64,000 bases of DNA. It comes from CAZLIC01 sp964559535 (GTDB lineage Bacteria; Pseudomonadota; Alphaproteobacteria; Rhodobacterales; Rhodobacteraceae). The translations under genes were made by a program, and so were the position numbers. The notes beneath the pieces are model-generated. The model saw nothing but the letters and a program-made list of their open reading frames with translations, was not told where the DNA came from and ran no database searches. The stretch lies in NCBI GenBank assembly GCA_964559535.1, contig CAZLIC010000011.1, positions 17,289 through 81,288 of the forward strand, given 5' to 3'. Positions 1 through 7,974 of the stretch are shown here, one piece after another; position 1 is the first letter of the stretch; every line of letters begins with the position of its first letter.

Positions 1-465
1 TTCGGGCGAAGGCAGGCCCAGCTTGCCAAACAGCGTGACCGCGCGCGCCTCGGCCTCTCCCCTCGGGCACAGGTTGTGCAGCAGGCAGGTCTCGATCACC
101 TGCTCCATAAGCGGTCGCGCGGGGTTGAACGCCGCGGCGGCCGACTGCGCCACATAGGTCACCTCGCGCCCGCGCAACTGGCGCAGGCCCGCAGGCCCGC
201 CCTTCAGGATGTCGCGCCCGTTCAGCAGCACCTGCCCGCCGGTGATGCGCACACCGCCGCGGCCATAGGCCATCGACGACAGCCCGATGGTCGATTTGCC
301 CGCCCCCGATTCGCCGATCAGCCCCAGAACGCGGCCCTTGGGCAGGGTGAACGAAACACCAAGCACCAGCGTGACCGTCTTCGGCTTCTCCCCCGGCGGA
401 TAGGCCGTGGCCTCGATCACCACGTCGCGGATGTCCAGAAGGTGCGACGCGATGATCTCAGCCAC
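1..465 (-). CDS. Peptide/nickel-type ABC transporter ATP-binding protein (DppD/OppD-like), C-terminus outside window
   Basis: N-terminal 155 residues of an ABC ATPase; the gene runs off the left edge. Translation of the minus strand shows a Walker A motif, GESGAGKST, about 45 residues in, and a Q-loop region (VTYVAQSAAAAFNP) typical of the oligopeptide/dipeptide importer ATPases. The signature motif and Walker B lie outside the window. I chose the GTG at 465, preceded by a purine-rich GAAAGGGGG stretch; it overlaps the stop of the upstream permease by 8 bases, which suggests translational coupling. It would energise the two permeases encoded just upstream. Whether a second ATPase (DppF type) follows cannot be seen. 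Confidence 0.88.
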   Translation of the reverse strand, partial: MAEIIASHLLDIRDVVIEATAYPPGEKPKTVTLVLGVSFTLPKGRVLGLIGESGAGKSTIGLSSMAYGRGGVRITGGQVLLNGRDILKGGPAGLRQLRGREVTYVAQSAAAAFNPARPLMEQVIETCLLHNLCPRGEAEARAVTLFGKLGLPSPE

Positions 466-1276
466 TGCGGCCCCCTTTCAGGCTGGCCGTCCGGTTCAGC
501 ACCCAGTCGGCAACAAGGTTGACCGAAATCGCCAGCGTGGCGATGGCAAAGGCCGGGATCAGCGCGGCGGGAATGCCGTAGACGATGCCTTCCTTGTTTT
601 CCTTCACGATGCCGCCCCAGTCGGCCATCGGCGGCTGCACGCCCAGGCCCAGAAACGACAGCGTCGAGATGAACAGCACCGCAAAGATGAAGCGCAGCCC
701 CATCTCGGCCACCAAGGGCGACAGCGCGTTGGGCAGAATCTCGCGGAAGATGATCCACCGCCCGCCCTCGCCCCGCAGCCGCGCGGCCTCGACATAGTCC
801 ATCACAGTGATGTCCACCGCCACGGCACGCGCCAGCCGGAACACCCGCGTGGCGTCCAGAATGCCCATGACCAGAATCAGCACCGGCAGCGTCACCGGCA
901 TCACCGACAGCACCACCAGCGCCGAAATCAGCGACGGAATGGACATCATCAGGTCCACCATGCGCGACAGCACCTGATCCACCCAACCGCCGCGCACGGC
1001 GGCAATGAACCCCAGGATCGAACCCAGCGAGAATGATAGGGCGGTGGCCATGGTGGCGACGAAAATGGTGGTCTGCCCACCCCAGATCATCCGCGACAGC
1101 AAATCCCGCCCGATGGAATCGGTGCCGATGGGGTGCCGCCACGACCACTCTTCCCAACTGTCGCCCACCACTTCGGCCATGCCGTAGGGGGCAATCAGCG
1201 GCGCCAGGATGGCCGCGGCAAAGTAGGCGCCGGTGAAGGCCAGTCCAATCAGTGCGGCAACCGGGATGCGCGTCAT
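458..1276 (-). CDS. ABC transporter permease, DppC/OppC family
   Basis: 272-residue inner-membrane permease. It has an N-terminal membrane segment (residues about 5-28), a periplasmic loop containing GTDSIGRDLLSR as in DppC proteins, then five membrane segments. The cytoplasmic EAA loop reads YVEAARLRGEGG followed by ILPNALSPL, the coupling helix to the ATPase. Length is slightly short of the usual 280-300. Its ATG overlaps the stop of the DppB-type gene by 4 bases and its own stop overlaps the ATPase start, so the three are one transcription unit. Substrate is not determined by sequence; peptides or similar small charged solutes are usual for the family. Confidence 0.92.
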   Translation of the reverse strand: MTRIPVAALIGLAFTGAYFAAAILAPLIAPYGMAEVVGDSWEEWSWRHPIGTDSIGRDLLSRMIWGGQTTIFVATMATALSFSLGSILGFIAAVRGGWVDQVLSRMVDLMMSIPSLISALVVLSVMPVTLPVLILVMGILDATRVFRLARAVAVDITVMDYVEAARLRGEGGRWIIFREILPNALSPLVAEMGLRFIFAVLFISTLSFLGLGVQPPMADWGGIVKENKEGIVYGIPAALIPAFAIATLAISVNLVADWVLNRTASLKGGRSG

Positions 1277-2232
1277 TTCGGGTGCCTCAGCCGCGGGTTG
1301 GCCAGGATCGACACGACGTCGGCCAGGATGTTCAGCCCGATATACACCGCGGCAAACACCAGCCCACAGGCCTGCACCACCGGCACGTCACGTTTCGACA
1401 CATGGTCCACCAGATACTGCCCCATGCCGGGATAGACGAACACCACCTCGACCACGACCACCCCCACCACCAGATAGGCCAGGTTCAGCGTCACCACGTT
1501 CACGATGGGCGCCACGGCATTGGGCAGGGCATGGCGGGCGATGATGCGGAACGGCGGCAGGCCCTTCAGCTCGGCGGTTTCCACATAGGCCGATTCCAGC
1601 ACGTTCAGGATCGCGGCGCGCGTCATCCGCATCATGTGGCCCAGGATCGCCAGCACCAGCACCAGCACGGGCAGCGAAATCGCCCACAGCCGTTCGCCCA
1701 GCCCCATGTCGTCATGCACGGTGGCCAGCGAGGGGAAAACGCGGAACTGCACCGACAGGTAGAAAACGACGATGTAGCCTAACAGGAATTCTGGAACCGA
1801 AATGGTGGCCAGCGTCACCCCGGATATCACCTTGTCGGGCCACCGGTTGCGATAGCGCACCGCGATCAGGCCCAGAACAATGGCCAACGGCACCGCAATG
1901 ATGGCAGCCCACATCGCCAGGAACAGCGTGTTGCCCAGCCGCTTGCCCAGCGAGGTGGCGATGTCCTGCTTGTTCGACAGCGCGGTGCCCAGATCGCCCT
2001 GCAACACCCCACCCAGCCACGACATGTACCGTTCCAGCGGCGGCCGGTTCAGCCCCATCTCCTCGCGCAGGTTGGCAAGCGTTTCGGGCGTGGCTGCCTG
2101 CCCCAGCACGGCCTGCGCCACGTCACCGGGCAAAATCTGCGTGCCCAGGAAGATCAGCACCGACGCCGCCCACAGCAATAGAAGGCCCAGCGCAATGCGC
2201 TGGGCCACAAGGCGTATGACGGGATGCCCCAT
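1273..2232 (-). CDS. ABC transporter permease, DppB/OppB family
   Basis: 319-residue permease of the DppB type. An N-terminal transmembrane helix (about residues 10-30) leads into the conserved extracytoplasmic region with LPGDVAQAVLGQ and a Leu-rich LNRPPLERYMSWL segment, then the five-helix transport domain. The EAA loop (YVETAELKGLPPFRII, then HALPNA) is intact. The gene starts 3 bases after the binding-protein stop and overlaps the next permease by 4 bases. It forms the membrane pore together with the DppC-type partner. Confident for family; substrate unknown. Confidence 0.92.
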   Translation of the reverse strand: MGHPVIRLVAQRIALGLLLLWAASVLIFLGTQILPGDVAQAVLGQAATPETLANLREEMGLNRPPLERYMSWLGGVLQGDLGTALSNKQDIATSLGKRLGNTLFLAMWAAIIAVPLAIVLGLIAVRYRNRWPDKVISGVTLATISVPEFLLGYIVVFYLSVQFRVFPSLATVHDDMGLGERLWAISLPVLVLVLAILGHMMRMTRAAILNVLESAYVETAELKGLPPFRIIARHALPNAVAPIVNVVTLNLAYLVVGVVVVEVVFVYPGMGQYLVDHVSKRDVPVVQACGLVFAAVYIGLNILADVVSILANPRLRHPK

Positions 2233-2235
2233 CGG

Positions 2236-3816
2236 TCAGGCGAACCAGGTCTTGGCCGAAGCCCAGCCACCCATCGCCTCGTAGTTCGGGTCGTTCGCGT
2301 AACCCGCGATCTTGTCCGAATGCGCGTCGATGAAGTCGTTGAACATCGGGCAGATGGTGCCGCCCTCGTCGTTCACGATCATCGCGCACTGCTTGTACAG
2401 TTCCGTCCGCGTGGCCACGTCGGTTTCGGCACGGGCCTGCAGGATCAGCTCGTCCAGCGCCGGGTTGAAGTATTTGGTGTCGTTCCAGTCCGCCGTCGAC
2501 AAATAGGCCGTCGACCACATCTGGTCCTGCACCGGCCGACCGCCCCAATAGCTTGCGCAGAACGGCTTCACGTTCCACACATCCGACCAGTAGCCGTCAT
2601 CCGGCACGCGCTGGATTTCCAGCGGAATGCCCGCTGCCTGGCAGGTCTGCTGGAACAGCGCCGCCGCATCCACCGCACCCGGGAAGGCAGTGTCGGCAAC
2701 GATCAGCACGATCGGGCTGCCGTCATGGCCCGAGGCCTTGTAGTGCTCGGCCGCCTTTTCCACGCTGAACTCGCGCTGCGGAATTTCCGAATACAGCGGA
2801 TAGGCCGCGTTGATGGGGGTGTCGTTGCCCACGCCGCCAAAGCCGTCCAGGATCTTGTCCACCAGTTCCTGCCGGTTGATCGCGTACTTCAGCGCCAGCC
2901 GCAGGTCCTTGTTGTCGAAGGGCGCGGTGTTGCAGTGCATGATGAACACATAGTGCCCGCGGCCCGACACGTTCGACACGATGACACCCGGCGCGCGGCC
3001 CAACAGCTTGGCCACCTTGGGGCTGACGCGGTTGATGATGTCCACCTGCCCCGACTGCAGCGCCGCGGTGCGCGCGGTGTCGTCGTTGATGACGGTCAGT
3101 TCGACGCCATCATAGTGGCCGCGCGTCGCATCCCAGTCGTTCGGGTTCTTCTCAAACACATAACGCACGCCAGGTTCGGCCGACACCAGCTTGTAGGTGC
3201 CGGTGCCGATGGCGGCATTCGGATTGTCCATGCCGCCCTTGGGCTGGATCACCAGGTGATAGTCCGACAGCAGGTAGGGCAAGTCGGCGTTGCCGGTAGC
3301 CAGTTTCATCACCACTTCGTTGCCGTCGGCGGTGATCTCGGAAATCCCCTGCATGATGCCGAAGGCACCCGACTTGGCGGTTTCGTCCGAGTGGCGCTTG
3401 AACGTGGCAACCACGTCATCCACCGTCAGGTCGCTGCCGTCGTGGAACTTCACGCCCTGGCGGATGGCAAAGCGCCATTCGGTGCCGTCGGCGTTGGTGC
3501 TGAAATCCGCGGCCAGCCGCGGCTCAATCTGGCCATCGGCGGTCACGTTCACAATGGTGTCGCCCCACTGGCGGTTCACCACGAACGGCGTCGGGCTGTC
3601 GGCCAGGCCCGGGTCCAGCGTGTCAGTCGATTCGCCACCGGCCCAGCCCATGCGGAAGATGCCGCCCTTCTTGGGCTCTTGCGCCATCGCGGGCTTGGCC
3701 AGCACACCACCTATGGCAGCCACCGCGCCCACAGCCGCCGTGCGTGTCAGGAACGCGCGGCGGTTCATATGCGCAGCATCGTAGGCGGCAATAAGCCGCG
3801 AAAGATCGTCGTTCAT
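2236..3816 (-). CDS. ABC transporter substrate-binding protein, family 5 (SBP_bac_5), Tat-exported
   Basis: 526 residues, the usual size of DppA/OppA-type periplasmic binding proteins. A twin-arginine signal (NRRAFLTRTAAVG around residues 18-30) ends in a likely signal-peptidase site (AMAQ, about residue 46). The mature part has the family-5 pattern: VEPRLA-like start, a FHDGSDLTVDDVV motif near residue 140 and LRLALKYAINR near residue 310. GGGAG-like Shine-Dalgarno (GGGAG) lies 6 bases before the ATG at 3816; Met17 would give an even more canonical Tat signal. First gene of the importer, 123 bp downstream of the CocE-type hydrolase and probably cotranscribed. Tat export suggests folding before secretion. 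Confidence 0.9.
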   Translation of the reverse strand: MNDDLSRLIAAYDAAHMNRRAFLTRTAAVGAVAAIGGVLAKPAMAQEPKKGGIFRMGWAGGESTDTLDPGLADSPTPFVVNRQWGDTIVNVTADGQIEPRLAADFSTNADGTEWRFAIRQGVKFHDGSDLTVDDVVATFKRHSDETAKSGAFGIMQGISEITADGNEVVMKLATGNADLPYLLSDYHLVIQPKGGMDNPNAAIGTGTYKLVSAEPGVRYVFEKNPNDWDATRGHYDGVELTVINDDTARTAALQSGQVDIINRVSPKVAKLLGRAPGVIVSNVSGRGHYVFIMHCNTAPFDNKDLRLALKYAINRQELVDKILDGFGGVGNDTPINAAYPLYSEIPQREFSVEKAAEHYKASGHDGSPIVLIVADTAFPGAVDAAALFQQTCQAAGIPLEIQRVPDDGYWSDVWNVKPFCASYWGGRPVQDQMWSTAYLSTADWNDTKYFNPALDELILQARAETDVATRTELYKQCAMIVNDEGGTICPMFNDFIDAHSDKIAGYANDPNYEAMGGWASAKTWFA

Positions 3817-3939
3817 TCTCGTCTCCCTGCGAACCGGGTGGCCCCGGCTTTTGTTGACTGGCGAATCAATAACAAGCCTTCTGCCCGGTGCGAAACACTT
3901 TCTTGCGCCCGCGCGAAGATTTCTGCGCCCGGCTCTGGC

Positions 3940-5913
3940 TCAGGCCCACTGCCGCGCAACCCGGTCGTCCCAGTCGCGCCGCATCACCTCGATGCCATTC
4001 TCGCAGGCCACCAGCGTGGCCTGCATGCGGAACGCCTCGGCCGTGCAGGTCATTGCCACGTGTACCGCGGTGGTCAGGTGCCGGTCGCCCCGGCGGTGCG
4101 ACTGTGTCCAGTGCAGGTCGGCACGGGCCGACAGGGGGTCGTCCGGATGCACGCTCCAGCGTTCGTGCGTGCTGTCGGCCACGATCAGACCATGCGCATG
4201 CTCCACCTCGCCCGACGCATCGTCAACCACCAGCGCCACCGCCCCCGTCAACAGGTCGCGCTCGATCCGCCGTGCCGCGTGGTCGGGGCCAAGCCGCTGA
4301 AAACTCTCGGGCGGCAGCGGTGAGGGGTTATCAACCGTCCATTCGCTTTCCAACGCGCCCGGATGCACCGGCAGGTCCAGCGCGCCCGACAGCACCGTCA
4401 GCCGCACCCTGTCGCGCGCGGGCCAGACGAAGGGCCAGTAGGTGGTCGACAAGGACAGCCGCAGCCGGTGCCCCGCCGCCAGCCGGTAGGCGCACTGGTC
4501 CAGCACCAGAACCGCGTCAAACGGTGTGCCCACCGGCAAGTCCGAAGGCGCGTGCATGTCGTCGCGGTGGCACAGGTTCAGGATGCCATGCGCGATCTTC
4601 ACCGAACGGCCGTCCGGCGCCACGTCGCACAGCCGCGCCACCAGATGCGCCCGCGGCGCATCCGACCGCAGCCGCACCCGCAGCCGCGCCCCGCCCAGCA
4701 GCGCCAAAGGCGCCGCCAGCGGCGCCAGATCGAACGTGGTGCTGCGGGCATCGTCCGCCTGCTGGTCGCCTGCCATCTCGGCATTCCGCGCCATGGGAAA
4801 GAACTCCCCCGCCTCCAGCCCGATGTCCTGCGGCGTGTCGATCACCGCCAAAGGGTCGCCGCTGCCGCCCAGCACGCCACCCGCCCCCAGCGCCATCGAC
4901 TGCCACGCCACCCGCGGCCCCGGCAACGCGGGCTCTGCCACCCACACCCCCGGTCGAAACGCCGCCGACGCATCGGGCGGCGCCGACTCCATCATCCACA
5001 CGCGATAGCGCGGGTCGCGGTCGGCACCGTTGTCGATGCCCTTCAGCCAGCGGTCCCACCACCGCCGCGCCTGCCCCACAAAGTCGATCCGCGGCCCCGG
5101 CACCGCCGTGTGCGGGTACTGGTGCACCCAGGGCCCCACAATGCCCCAGGCCCGGTCCGGCATATGCTCCACCAGCGCCGCCACGGTGTTCATGTAGTTG
5201 TCGGCCCAGCCGCCGATGGCCAGCACCGGCACCTGCACCGCATCCCAGTCCTCGCACACCGACCCGTGCCGCCAGTAGTCGTCGCGCGCCTGATGCGCAG
5301 CCCAGCGCGGCGCAAGGAACGGCATCTCCCGCAGACGGTCGGTCCACACCTGATACCAGTCCTGCCGCAACGCCCAGTCCGGGCTGCGGCTCTGGTAGCT
5401 CAGCATCACCGCCCCCCAGCCGATGTTCTCCCCCAAGAGGGTGCCGCCCTTGAAGTGGATGTCATCGGCAAAGCGGTCAGTGGTGGAACAGACCGTGATG
5501 ATCGCCTTCAGTGCAGGCGGGCGCAGGAACGCCGTCTGCAGGCAGTTGAAGCCGCCCCAGCTTTTCCCCATCATCCCCACCGCACCCGTGCTCCACGGCT
5601 GCGCGGCGGCCCAGGCAATCACGTCGCAGGCATCCTGCAACTCCTGCGCGGTGTATTCGTCCTCCAGCAAGCCATCGCTCTCGCCACTGCCGCGCAGGTC
5701 CACCCGCAGGCAGGCGTAACCCGCCGCCGCCCACACCGGATGCATCCGCTCGTCCCGCGACAGCGTGCCGTCCCGCTTGCGATAGGGGATCATCTCCAGA
5801 ATCAACGGATACCGCCCCCCGCCCGCAGGCCGCCAGATGCGGGCAGCCAACCGCGCGCCGTCGGGCATGGGGATGCGTTCGTCGGGCAGGTCAAGGATCG
5901 GCAGGTCGGTCAT
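3940..5913 (-). CDS. CocE/NonD family hydrolase (X-Pro dipeptidyl-peptidase S15-like)
   Basis: 657-residue serine hydrolase. The N-terminal alpha/beta-hydrolase fold carries the nucleophile elbow GKSWGG (Ser118) and a candidate catalytic Asp in GGWADNYMN. The candidate catalytic His lies in the segment GPWVHQYPH. The C-terminal third is the beta-sandwich domain (PepX_C) seen in CocE, which ends in the cap typical of acyl-ester or aminopeptidase members. The open frame extends further upstream, but the ATG at 5913 has a GGAG box 7 bases before it and starts at the conserved DGARLAARIWRP segment. Cytoplasmic, as no signal peptide is visible. Position immediately upstream of a peptide-type importer suggests it acts on an imported ester or amide; the substrate is unknown. 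Confidence 0.88.
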   Translation of the reverse strand: MTDLPILDLPDERIPMPDGARLAARIWRPAGGGRYPLILEMIPYRKRDGTLSRDERMHPVWAAAGYACLRVDLRGSGESDGLLEDEYTAQELQDACDVIAWAAAQPWSTGAVGMMGKSWGGFNCLQTAFLRPPALKAIITVCSTTDRFADDIHFKGGTLLGENIGWGAVMLSYQSRSPDWALRQDWYQVWTDRLREMPFLAPRWAAHQARDDYWRHGSVCEDWDAVQVPVLAIGGWADNYMNTVAALVEHMPDRAWGIVGPWVHQYPHTAVPGPRIDFVGQARRWWDRWLKGIDNGADRDPRYRVWMMESAPPDASAAFRPGVWVAEPALPGPRVAWQSMALGAGGVLGGSGDPLAVIDTPQDIGLEAGEFFPMARNAEMAGDQQADDARSTTFDLAPLAAPLALLGGARLRVRLRSDAPRAHLVARLCDVAPDGRSVKIAHGILNLCHRDDMHAPSDLPVGTPFDAVLVLDQCAYRLAAGHRLRLSLSTTYWPFVWPARDRVRLTVLSGALDLPVHPGALESEWTVDNPSPLPPESFQRLGPDHAARRIERDLLTGAVALVVDDASGEVEHAHGLIVADSTHERWSVHPDDPLSARADLHWTQSHRRGDRHLTTAVHVAMTCTAEAFRMQATLVACENGIEVMRRDWDDRVARQWA

Positions 5914-5943
5914 CGGATTCTCCGGTCGGGGGCCGCTCCCCAG

Positions 5944-5999
5944 CCCCCTTCTTCCTTTTGCAAATATCCCACGGGGGTCCGGGGGTGTGAAACCCCCGG
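5944..5999 (+). repeat. Extragenic repeat copy 1, pyrimidine tract plus AAATATCCC, with GC hairpin
   Basis: The pyrimidine run CCCCCTTCTTCCTTTT is followed by GCAAATATCCC. Just after it is a perfect hairpin, CCGGGGG (5979-5985) and CCCCCGG (5993-5999), with a 7-base loop. A near-identical copy in the same orientation lies at 7667-7697. The copies sit in the intergenic regions on both sides of the sulfatase gene. This looks like a dispersed non-coding repeat, possibly a structured untranslated-region element. Confidence 0.7.
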
Positions 6000-6135
6000 C
6001 GCGCTCCACCCGCGGAACGCCGGGCCGCTTGCGCCGCGTCAACGGTCGCCCACAAGACAGACGGCGGCTCAACGCCGTCCACACTGGTCACAGCAAGCAC
6101 AGCGTCCTGCCCACCCGCGACAGAAAGCCCCCCGG

Positions 6136-7635
6136 ATGCGACCGAACATCCTGATCCTGATGGTTGACCAGCTGACCGGCACGCTGTTCCCCGACGGCCC
6201 CGCGGCATTCCTGCACATGCCCAACCTGCGCCGCCTCGCCGCGCGATCGGTCCGCTTCGCCAACAGCTACTGCCCGTCGCCCCTCTGCGCCCCCGCCCGT
6301 GCCTCGGTCATGTCGGGGCAACTGCCGTTCCGTACCGGCGTGTATGACAACGCTGCCGAATTCGCCTCCGATACCCCCTGCTTCACGCACCACCTGCGCC
6401 GCGCCGGTTATGCCACCTGCCTGTCGGGCAAGATGCACTTCGTCGGCCCCGACCAGCTGCACGGGTTCGAAGAACGGCTGACGACCGACATCTACCCCGC
6501 CGATTTCGGCTGGACCCCCGACTGGCGCAAACCGGGCGAAAGGATCGACTGGTGGTACCACAACCTTGGGTCCGTCACCGGCGCGGGCGTGGCCGAGATC
6601 ACCAACCAGTACGACTATGACGGCGAGGTGGCCTTCCACGCCGGGCAGAAACTCTACGACTATGCCCGCCAACCCGACCGCCCCTGGTGCCTGACCGTGT
6701 CCTTCACCCACCCGCACGACCCCTTCGTCGCGCGCCGCCGCTACTGGGACCTCTACGAGGGCATCCCCGAACTGGAACCGCCCTCCGCCATCCCCTATGC
6801 GCAGCAAGACCCGCACGGCAAACGCCTGATGGACGCCTGCGACGCCCGCCGTTTCGACATCACCGCTGACCACATCCGCCGCGCCCGCCAGGGCTACTTC
6901 GCCAACATCAGCTACATCGACGACAAGGTCGGCGAACTGCTGGCGATCCTTGACGCCACCCGGCAAGAGGCCGCGGTGGTCTTCCTGTCCGACCATGGCG
7001 AAATGCTGGGCCGCCGCAGCCAGTGGTTCAAGATGAGTTTCTTCGAAGGCGCCGCCCGCGTACCCTTCATGATCGCCGCTCCCGGCCTGACGCCGGGCCT
7101 TGTCGAAACCCCGGTCTCCACCGTCGACCTCTGTCCCACGCTGGCCGACCTCGCGGGCGTGGACATGGCCGAGGTGATGCCCTGGACCGATGGCGAAACC
7201 CTTCTGCCGCTGGCCCGCGGCACCCCCCGCACCACGCCCGTGGCGGTCGAGTACGCCGCCGAAGGCAGCATCGCGCCGATGGTCTGCCTGCGCATGGGTG
7301 ATTGGAAATACACCCGCTGCCCCGCCGATCCCGAACAGCTGTTCAACCTGGCGCTTGACCCCGACGAACGGCACGACCGCGCCACCGACCCCACCGCCGC
7401 CGACATCCTGAACCGCTTCCGCGCCATCGCCGACGCCCGCTGGGACCTTGCCCGCTTCGACGCCGACGTCCGCGCCAGCCAGGCCCGCCGCTGGGTGGTC
7501 TATCCCGCGCTGCGCAACGGCGCCTACTACCCCTGGGACCACCAGCCCCTGCAGCGCGCCTCGGAACGCTACATGCGCAACCACATGGACCTGAACGTGC
7601 TGGAAGAAAGCCGCCGCTGGCCGCGTGGCGAATAA
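6136..7635 (+). CDS. betC: Sulfatase, choline-sulfatase-like
   Basis: 499-residue type I sulfatase. The alkaline-phosphatase-like fold starts with NILILMVDQLTG, giving the first metal-binding Asp. The sulfatase signature CAPAR is at residues 51-55, where Cys51 would become formylglycine. GYATCLSGKMHFVGPDQLHG and LSDHGEMLGRR match choline-sulfatase sequences, and total length fits BetC (about 500). Expected reaction: choline-O-sulfate to choline plus sulfate. The open frame extends far upstream, but ATG 6136 is the natural start because the metal site begins at once. The gene is monocistronic here: no betA/betB/betI, transporter or formylglycine-generating enzyme is nearby, so the choline substrate is a family-based call. 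Confidence 0.8.
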   Translation: MRPNILILMVDQLTGTLFPDGPAAFLHMPNLRRLAARSVRFANSYCPSPLCAPARASVMSGQLPFRTGVYDNAAEFASDTPCFTHHLRRAGYATCLSGKMHFVGPDQLHGFEERLTTDIYPADFGWTPDWRKPGERIDWWYHNLGSVTGAGVAEITNQYDYDGEVAFHAGQKLYDYARQPDRPWCLTVSFTHPHDPFVARRRYWDLYEGIPELEPPSAIPYAQQDPHGKRLMDACDARRFDITADHIRRARQGYFANISYIDDKVGELLAILDATRQEAAVVFLSDHGEMLGRRSQWFKMSFFEGAARVPFMIAAPGLTPGLVETPVSTVDLCPTLADLAGVDMAEVMPWTDGETLLPLARGTPRTTPVAVEYAAEGSIAPMVCLRMGDWKYTRCPADPEQLFNLALDPDERHDRATDPTAADILNRFRAIADARWDLARFDADVRASQARRWVVYPALRNGAYYPWDHQPLQRASERYMRNHMDLNVLEESRRWPRGE

Positions 7636-7666
7636 ACCGCCGCGCCACCCGGCCCAGTGCCGTCTT

Positions 7667-7697
7667 CCCCTTCTTCCTTTTCCAAATATCCCGGGGG
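7667..7697 (+). repeat. Extragenic repeat copy 2 (same family as 5944-5970)
   Basis: The core CCCCTTCTTCCTTTT, then CCAAATATCCC and GGGGG, repeats the element at 5944 with one changed base in the core (G to C). Same orientation, 1.7 kb apart, downstream of the sulfatase stop. A 9-bp hairpin follows at 7714-7735. Confidence 0.7.
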
Positions 7698-7836
7698 ACG
7701 ACCATCGTGTTCGCCATCGGTTCAAGAACCGATGGTCATCGGGCAGAGCCCCGGGGCCACCACCCGCGCAATTCCCGGACATCGGGCGGGGCGGGGGGTC
7801 GCGGGGGGCTTGCCCCCGCGCCCGGGCCGGTCCGCA

Positions 7837-7871
7837 GGCCGCCACGCCTGCCGCAGGCAGGCGTGGCGGCC
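7837..7871. terminator. Strong 16-bp hairpin between convergent genes
   Basis: Perfect inverted repeat: arm 7837-7852 (starts GGCCGCCACG), 3-base loop GCA, arm 7856-7871. No U-tract follows on either strand, so intrinsic termination is not certain. Its position between two convergent gene ends fits a bidirectional stop or mRNA 3'-end structure. Confidence 0.5.
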
Positions 7872-7974
7872 GCGGACGGGGTCTTCCGCAGGGTCTTCAG
7901 GGGCCGGACCGCAGGGCACCAAGGCGGCGCAAGCAGCCGCGAAAGCCGAGAGCGGGAACCAGAGCCGCCCCGTC

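Larger units (their letters stand above)
7636..7974. other. Intergenic region between convergent sulfatase and GATase-like genes
   Basis: 339 bp without a credible gene. It holds extragenic repeat copy 2 (7667-7697) and a perfect 9-bp hairpin (CCATCGGTT at 7714-7722, AACCGATGG at 7727-7735). A second, very strong hairpin with a 16-bp stem spans 7837-7871. The rest is low-complexity G/C-rich sequence. Confidence 0.7.

Noticed and set aside
2224..4323. Long open frame on the plus strand opposite the binding protein and hydrolase
   Set aside because: Codon composition is a mirror of the real minus-strand genes; High G+C makes such shadows common. No conserved motif.
6136..7635. Complete choline sulfate to glycine-betaine operon
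   Set aside because: No betA, betB, betI or choline transporter adjacent; only the sulfatase is present.
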